A stretch of DNA of 26,381 bases from CAYMLQ01 sp964390795 (lineage in GTDB: Bacteria > Verrucomicrobiota > Kiritimatiellia > RFP12 > UBA1067). The position numbers were made by a program, and so were the translations under genes. The stretch covers positions 1 to 26,381 of the forward strand of contig CAYMLQ010000041.1 in NCBI GenBank assembly GCA_964390795.1, in the 5' to 3' direction. The notes under the pieces were generated by a model. It was not told where the DNA came from, ran no database searches, and saw only the letters and a list, made by a program, of their open reading frames with translations. Shown piece by piece: positions 22,702-26,381 of the stretch; position 1 is the first letter of the stretch; each line of letters starts with the position of its first letter.

Positions 22702-25173
22702 ATGAATCGGATGCGTTGGCTGGCGGTTGTGTTTCTGGGAGCAATCGGGGTGGCGCATGCCGCCACGAGAAATGTCTTTTTTGCGGGCGGGCAGTCGAAC
22801 GCGAAAGCCGTGTGGGGCTCGGCGATCGCGAGCGGGTTGCAGGCCGGTTACGGCTCAAGCCTTGTGATGGTCTGGACGAACCATTCCGGGGAGGCCATGG
22901 ACCGGTGGTATACGACCGCGCCGCGCGTCAACTACAGCAATGACTTATTCAACGCGTCCGGGACGGGGCTGCTGCAGGCCCAGATCCACGCGATCACCAA
23001 CGCCGGAGACCAGGCCGTTTTCAAAGGCGTCTTCTGGTTTCAGGGCGAGGGCGACAGCGGTAACTATCCGGCGATGGACGCCTACACGAACCGCTTTAAC
23101 GGCATGTTGGCGCAGTTGAAGCAGGACTTGGGCATGACCAATGACGTCCGCTTCACGATGGCCATCATCGATGCCAACCAGGATCCGGCTTTGGATGACG
23201 ACCTAGCCTTAATCGGGAGAACCCACGCGATGGTCGACTACCTGAGGACGAATCAGATCGACCTGAGTTCCGGCCCGCAGGGCTCCTACGTGGACACCCG
23301 CAGTTACTCGCGCGGCACCGACGTGTGGCATCTGCCAACGGACGAACTGACCCGGCTGGGCTTGGACATGAGCGCGGCCTACACCAACACATTCGGCGTT
23401 TCGCCTCCCCCTTCCGAAACGGTCACGATCATTAGCCATGTGGCCGACGGCGCCGCTTACCCCACAGCGACGTTCCCGGATCAAACCTTGATTTGCGGAG
23501 TTTCGGGTACGACGATGTTCAATGGGATCGCGTTCTTTCAATTGCCTGCGAACCGCATCGAGTCCGCGGACTTGACCTTGACGGTCGAGCAGAATTATGG
23601 ACCTATAACGAATGCCAACGTCGATGTGTGGGGGTTGGGGTACCTGAGCGCCCCGGCCATGAGCAGCGCGTGGATGCTGACGGCGGACACGGACACGCGC
23701 GCCCTTCTCAACTTCAATGTCCCGTTCACGAAAATCGCCGACAACATTGTGACCTCTGGGCAGGCGACGGCCGTAGGTACGGTGTGGCAGCTGAACGCCT
23801 CGCAGCGCACGAACCTGACGGCATTTCTCAATTCGCTTTACTCGAAGGGCGCAGTGCCTGGCGACTACGTGGCTTTCCGCGTGAATCCTGACGCGCCGTT
23901 TTCCGCAGCGCGAAACGTTCGTTTCGGCAGTTCGGCTCAAGTGAGCCCCGACCGCCGCCCTAAACTGACCGTCACGCTTCTGGACGAGCCGGCTCCGTCC
24001 GCGACGGAAGGCGTGTTCAAGGTTTACAGCCACGCGAACGACGGCGGTGTTTTTGCCACGGGAACGAGTACGGCGAACGACCTGATCAGTGGTACCGGCG
24101 GCACCGGCACGCAGGATTATAATGGCGTCGCGTTCTTTGAGTTGCCCGAACAGCCGATGACCTCCGTCATGCTGTCTCTGCCGGCCGTGACATTCTCGGG
24201 GGTGATGCCGAGCGCCAATATCGATGTCTGGGGTTTGGGGTATACCTCTTCACCCGCCTTGACGACGGCGACGGCGTGGTTCTGTACCAACGACGTCGAT
24301 ACCCGCGTGTTGCTCAACGGGTATCCGCCGGTCAAGCTTGCGGACAACATCGTGACAGCGGGGCAGACTGTCGCGGTCGGAAACGTGTGGCAGCCCTCGG
24401 CCAAACAGGCCGAGGATTTGAGGTGGTTTCTGAACGGACTCTACAACAAGGGTGCGAAGCCGGGTGATTACGCCGTCATCCGCGTGAACATGGACAACCG
24501 TCAGCAGCCCGTGACTTGCGGCGTACGGTGGGGAGGCTCACAGCAAACGGACACCACGAAGAGGGCCTCGCTTTCGGGTGTCTTCCCCGTGACGTCCAAC
24601 TATCTGATGAACGCCGGTTTCGAGGCGGGGACCGGTCCCGCTGCGGTCAATTGGGCCGTGCAGTACAATAATTTCTTGGGCCAGCGGACAAACGTTTCGG
24701 TTAGAAGCGGCGAAAGTGCTTTCCGGTTTGCGGTCAACGGCGACCAGTCAACCAACACGGCCAGTAACATCAACGTTCTTCAGACTGTCAACAACGCCGG
24801 TCTTGCGGGCCAGCGGGTGACGTTCAGCGGGTATGCCCGGCATGACGGTTCGGAGCCGCTGGTGTCCAATTCTGTGCAATTGATCGAATTCCGGCTCTGG
24901 TGGCTCATCAACGGCGCACCGACCGGCGGCTACATTGATTCTGTCACGAAGCTGCTTCCCTCCGACCCCACGAACACCTACAAGTGGGTTTCGGTCATGG
25001 GGGTGGCACCGACGAACGTGAGCGGCGTCACAGCCCAGGTGATCTTCCGCACGGGCACGCTCGCCAATCCCGCGATCACGAATGGGGCTGTCGTTGTTGA
25101 TGACCTGCGTCTGAGCGTTTTTGAGCCGGCGTATCCGCCTGCTCCAGCCGGAACCCAGATCCTGTTGCGCTGA
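22702..25173 (+). CDS. Secreted multidomain SGNH esterase (SASA-like) with DNRLRE-like repeats and CBM-like tail
   Basis: 823 aa with signal peptide to AHA-20. SGNH esterase domain about 21-235: nucleophile Ser32 in AGGQSNAK, WFQGEGD (112-118) and a proper DxxH pair, Asp207 and His210 (DVWH). Two homologous beta-sandwich repeats follow (about 243-430 and 440-635), sharing NGxAFFxLP, DVWGLGY, ADNIVT, GQTVAVGxVWQ, LYxKGAxPGDY blocks; they resemble DNRLRE-type domains. Residues about 640-815 (YLMNAGFEAG ... VVVDDLRLSVFE) look like a CBM4/9-type jelly roll. Unlike the 327-aa esterase, its catalytic set looks complete. AAGGAGG lies 4 nt before the ATG. It is transcribed away from the sialidase-like genes, and yraN follows after 15 bp. 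Confidence 0.85.
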   Translation: MNRMRWLAVVFLGAIGVAHAATRNVFFAGGQSNAKAVWGSAIASGLQAGYGSSLVMVWTNHSGEAMDRWYTTAPRVNYSNDLFNASGTGLLQAQIHAITNAGDQAVFKGVFWFQGEGDSGNYPAMDAYTNRFNGMLAQLKQDLGMTNDVRFTMAIIDANQDPALDDDLALIGRTHAMVDYLRTNQIDLSSGPQGSYVDTRSYSRGTDVWHLPTDELTRLGLDMSAAYTNTFGVSPPPSETVTIISHVADGAAYPTATFPDQTLICGVSGTTMFNGIAFFQLPANRIESADLTLTVEQNYGPITNANVDVWGLGYLSAPAMSSAWMLTADTDTRALLNFNVPFTKIADNIVTSGQATAVGTVWQLNASQRTNLTAFLNSLYSKGAVPGDYVAFRVNPDAPFSAARNVRFGSSAQVSPDRRPKLTVTLLDEPAPSATEGVFKVYSHANDGGVFATGTSTANDLISGTGGTGTQDYNGVAFFELPEQPMTSVMLSLPAVTFSGVMPSANIDVWGLGYTSSPALTTATAWFCTNDVDTRVLLNGYPPVKLADNIVTAGQTVAVGNVWQPSAKQAEDLRWFLNGLYNKGAKPGDYAVIRVNMDNRQQPVTCGVRWGGSQQTDTTKRASLSGVFPVTSNYLMNAGFEAGTGPAAVNWAVQYNNFLGQRTNVSVRSGESAFRFAVNGDQSTNTASNINVLQTVNNAGLAGQRVTFSGYARHDGSEPLVSNSVQLIEFRLWWLINGAPTGGYIDSVTKLLPSDPTNTYKWVSVMGVAPTNVSGVTAQVIFRTGTLANPAITNGAVVVDDLRLSVFEPAYPPAPAGTQILLR

Positions 25174-25188
25174 AGGAGAAAGAACGCG

Positions 25189-25647
25189 ATGTTTTCGCTC
25201 GCGGAGATATGGGCGAAAATCGCCGGGCGCGCGCTGCGGCAGCGCCCGTCGAAGCCGCGCTCGGCGGTGGTGGGCGCGTGGGGCGAGGAGAAGGCCGTTG
25301 CCTTTCTGAAGGCGGCGGGCTATACCGTGCTCGGGCGCAACGTGCGGCCGAACCGGCACGACGAGATCGACATCGTGGCGCAGACGGGAGAGGTTCTCGT
25401 GTTCGTCGAGGTCAAGGCGCGGCGGCGCGAGGAATTCGGCCGGCCCCTGATGGCGGTCGACAAGGACAAGCGGCACGCCCTGAACCGCGCGGCGGCGGCT
25501 TACCTGCGCAAGGCCAGGTTTCCGAACCTGTTCTACCGCTTCGACGTGGTGGAGGTGCTGGGCCAGCCGGAGGAGGGCGAGCCGCTCATTCGGCACCTCG
25601 ACGACGCCTTCCCCTTCGAGCAGCGCTTCAGGTTTCCGGTTGGGTAA
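25189..25647 (+). CDS. yraN: YraN family (UPF0102) endonuclease-fold protein
   Basis: 152 aa. It has the conserved UPF0102 pattern: GAWGEEKAVAFL (29-40), GYTVLGRNVR, DEIDIVAQ (58-65) and LVFVEVKAR (70-78). The PD-(D/E)XK nuclease core would be Glu33/34, Asp61, Glu74 and Lys76. The family is widespread but its cellular role is poorly defined; it is often found beside housekeeping genes such as rnhB. AAGGAG overlaps the stop of the esterase gene, 15 bp upstream, so the two may share a transcript although functionally unrelated. An N-terminal extension of about 25 residues precedes the family core. Confidence 0.9.
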   Translation: MFSLAEIWAKIAGRALRQRPSKPRSAVVGAWGEEKAVAFLKAAGYTVLGRNVRPNRHDEIDIVAQTGEVLVFVEVKARRREEFGRPLMAVDKDKRHALNRAAAAYLRKARFPNLFYRFDVVEVLGQPEEGEPLIRHLDDAFPFEQRFRFPVG

Positions 25648-25718
25648 GGGCGGCAGAAATAGGATCAGGGTTCAGTTGCGCTTCTCCGATCTCCGACCTC
25701 TGCCCCTCTCAACACGCC

Positions 25719-26381
<663 letters not shown>

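Noticed and set aside
22685..22705. Six-codon leader ORF (MNKEAV) overlapping the esterase start
   Set aside because: Its own RBS is lacking and it spans the esterase RBS; most likely chance.

Overview
The window is GC-rich bacterial DNA that looks like a chromosomal accessory region for degrading complex glycans. The combination of several secreted BNR/Asp-box (sialidase-like) proteins, SGNH 'sialate O-acetylesterase' enzymes, a giant LamG plus autotransporter-associated beta-strand-repeat protein and a very high density of short hairpin and heptamer repeats suggests the Kiritimatiellota/Verrucomicrobiota/Lentisphaerota group. That placement is inferred from gene content, not from a marker gene tree. 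The right edge is more housekeeping in character (yraN and a partial citrate synthase gltA).

Layout: (1) 1-1552, a plus-strand two-TM PAS sensor with a histidine phosphoacceptor domain and a receiver domain but no ATPase domain. (2) 1506-4495, three minus-strand metabolic or transport genes (HpcH/HpaI aldolase, APH-fold phosphotransferase, BASS-type transporter). Each is preceded at its start codon by a GTTAGGA-type heptamer array and has no visible Shine-Dalgarno. (3) 4656-11001, a minus-strand run of four secreted proteins: two tandem paralogous GH32/43-like propeller proteins, an SGNH esterase and a BNR sialidase-like protein. The last three are tightly spaced, two of the junctions being ATGA stop/start overlaps. 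(4) 11122-16386, the 1754-aa beta-strand-repeat surface protein, with a good promoter and paired operator-like sites. (5) 16611-17357, a GntR/FCD regulator with its own promoter. (6) 17493-22387, two more secreted sialidase-like proteins, one with two catalytic-type propellers. (7) 22702-25173 plus strand, an 823-aa SGNH esterase with two beta-sandwich repeats and a C-terminal CBM-like domain, then yraN and the convergent 3' part of gltA.

How it may work together: the secreted enzymes probably act outside the cytoplasm on an acetylated, perhaps sialic-acid-like or otherwise acidic, glycan. Esterases would deacetylate and propeller enzymes would cleave. The cytoplasmic aldolase, the kinase-fold protein and the BASS transporter could handle acidic products, and the FCD-type GntR protein would sense one of them. 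No SusC/SusD pair is visible. Actual substrates cannot be read from the sequence.

Most notable: a roughly 115-residue module of unknown function shared by four of the secreted proteins (N-terminal in three, C-terminal in one); several unrelated repeat families, three with the same 7-bp unit, invading leaders, start and stop codons and even coding sequence; and a sensor kinase that has lost its catalytic domain.
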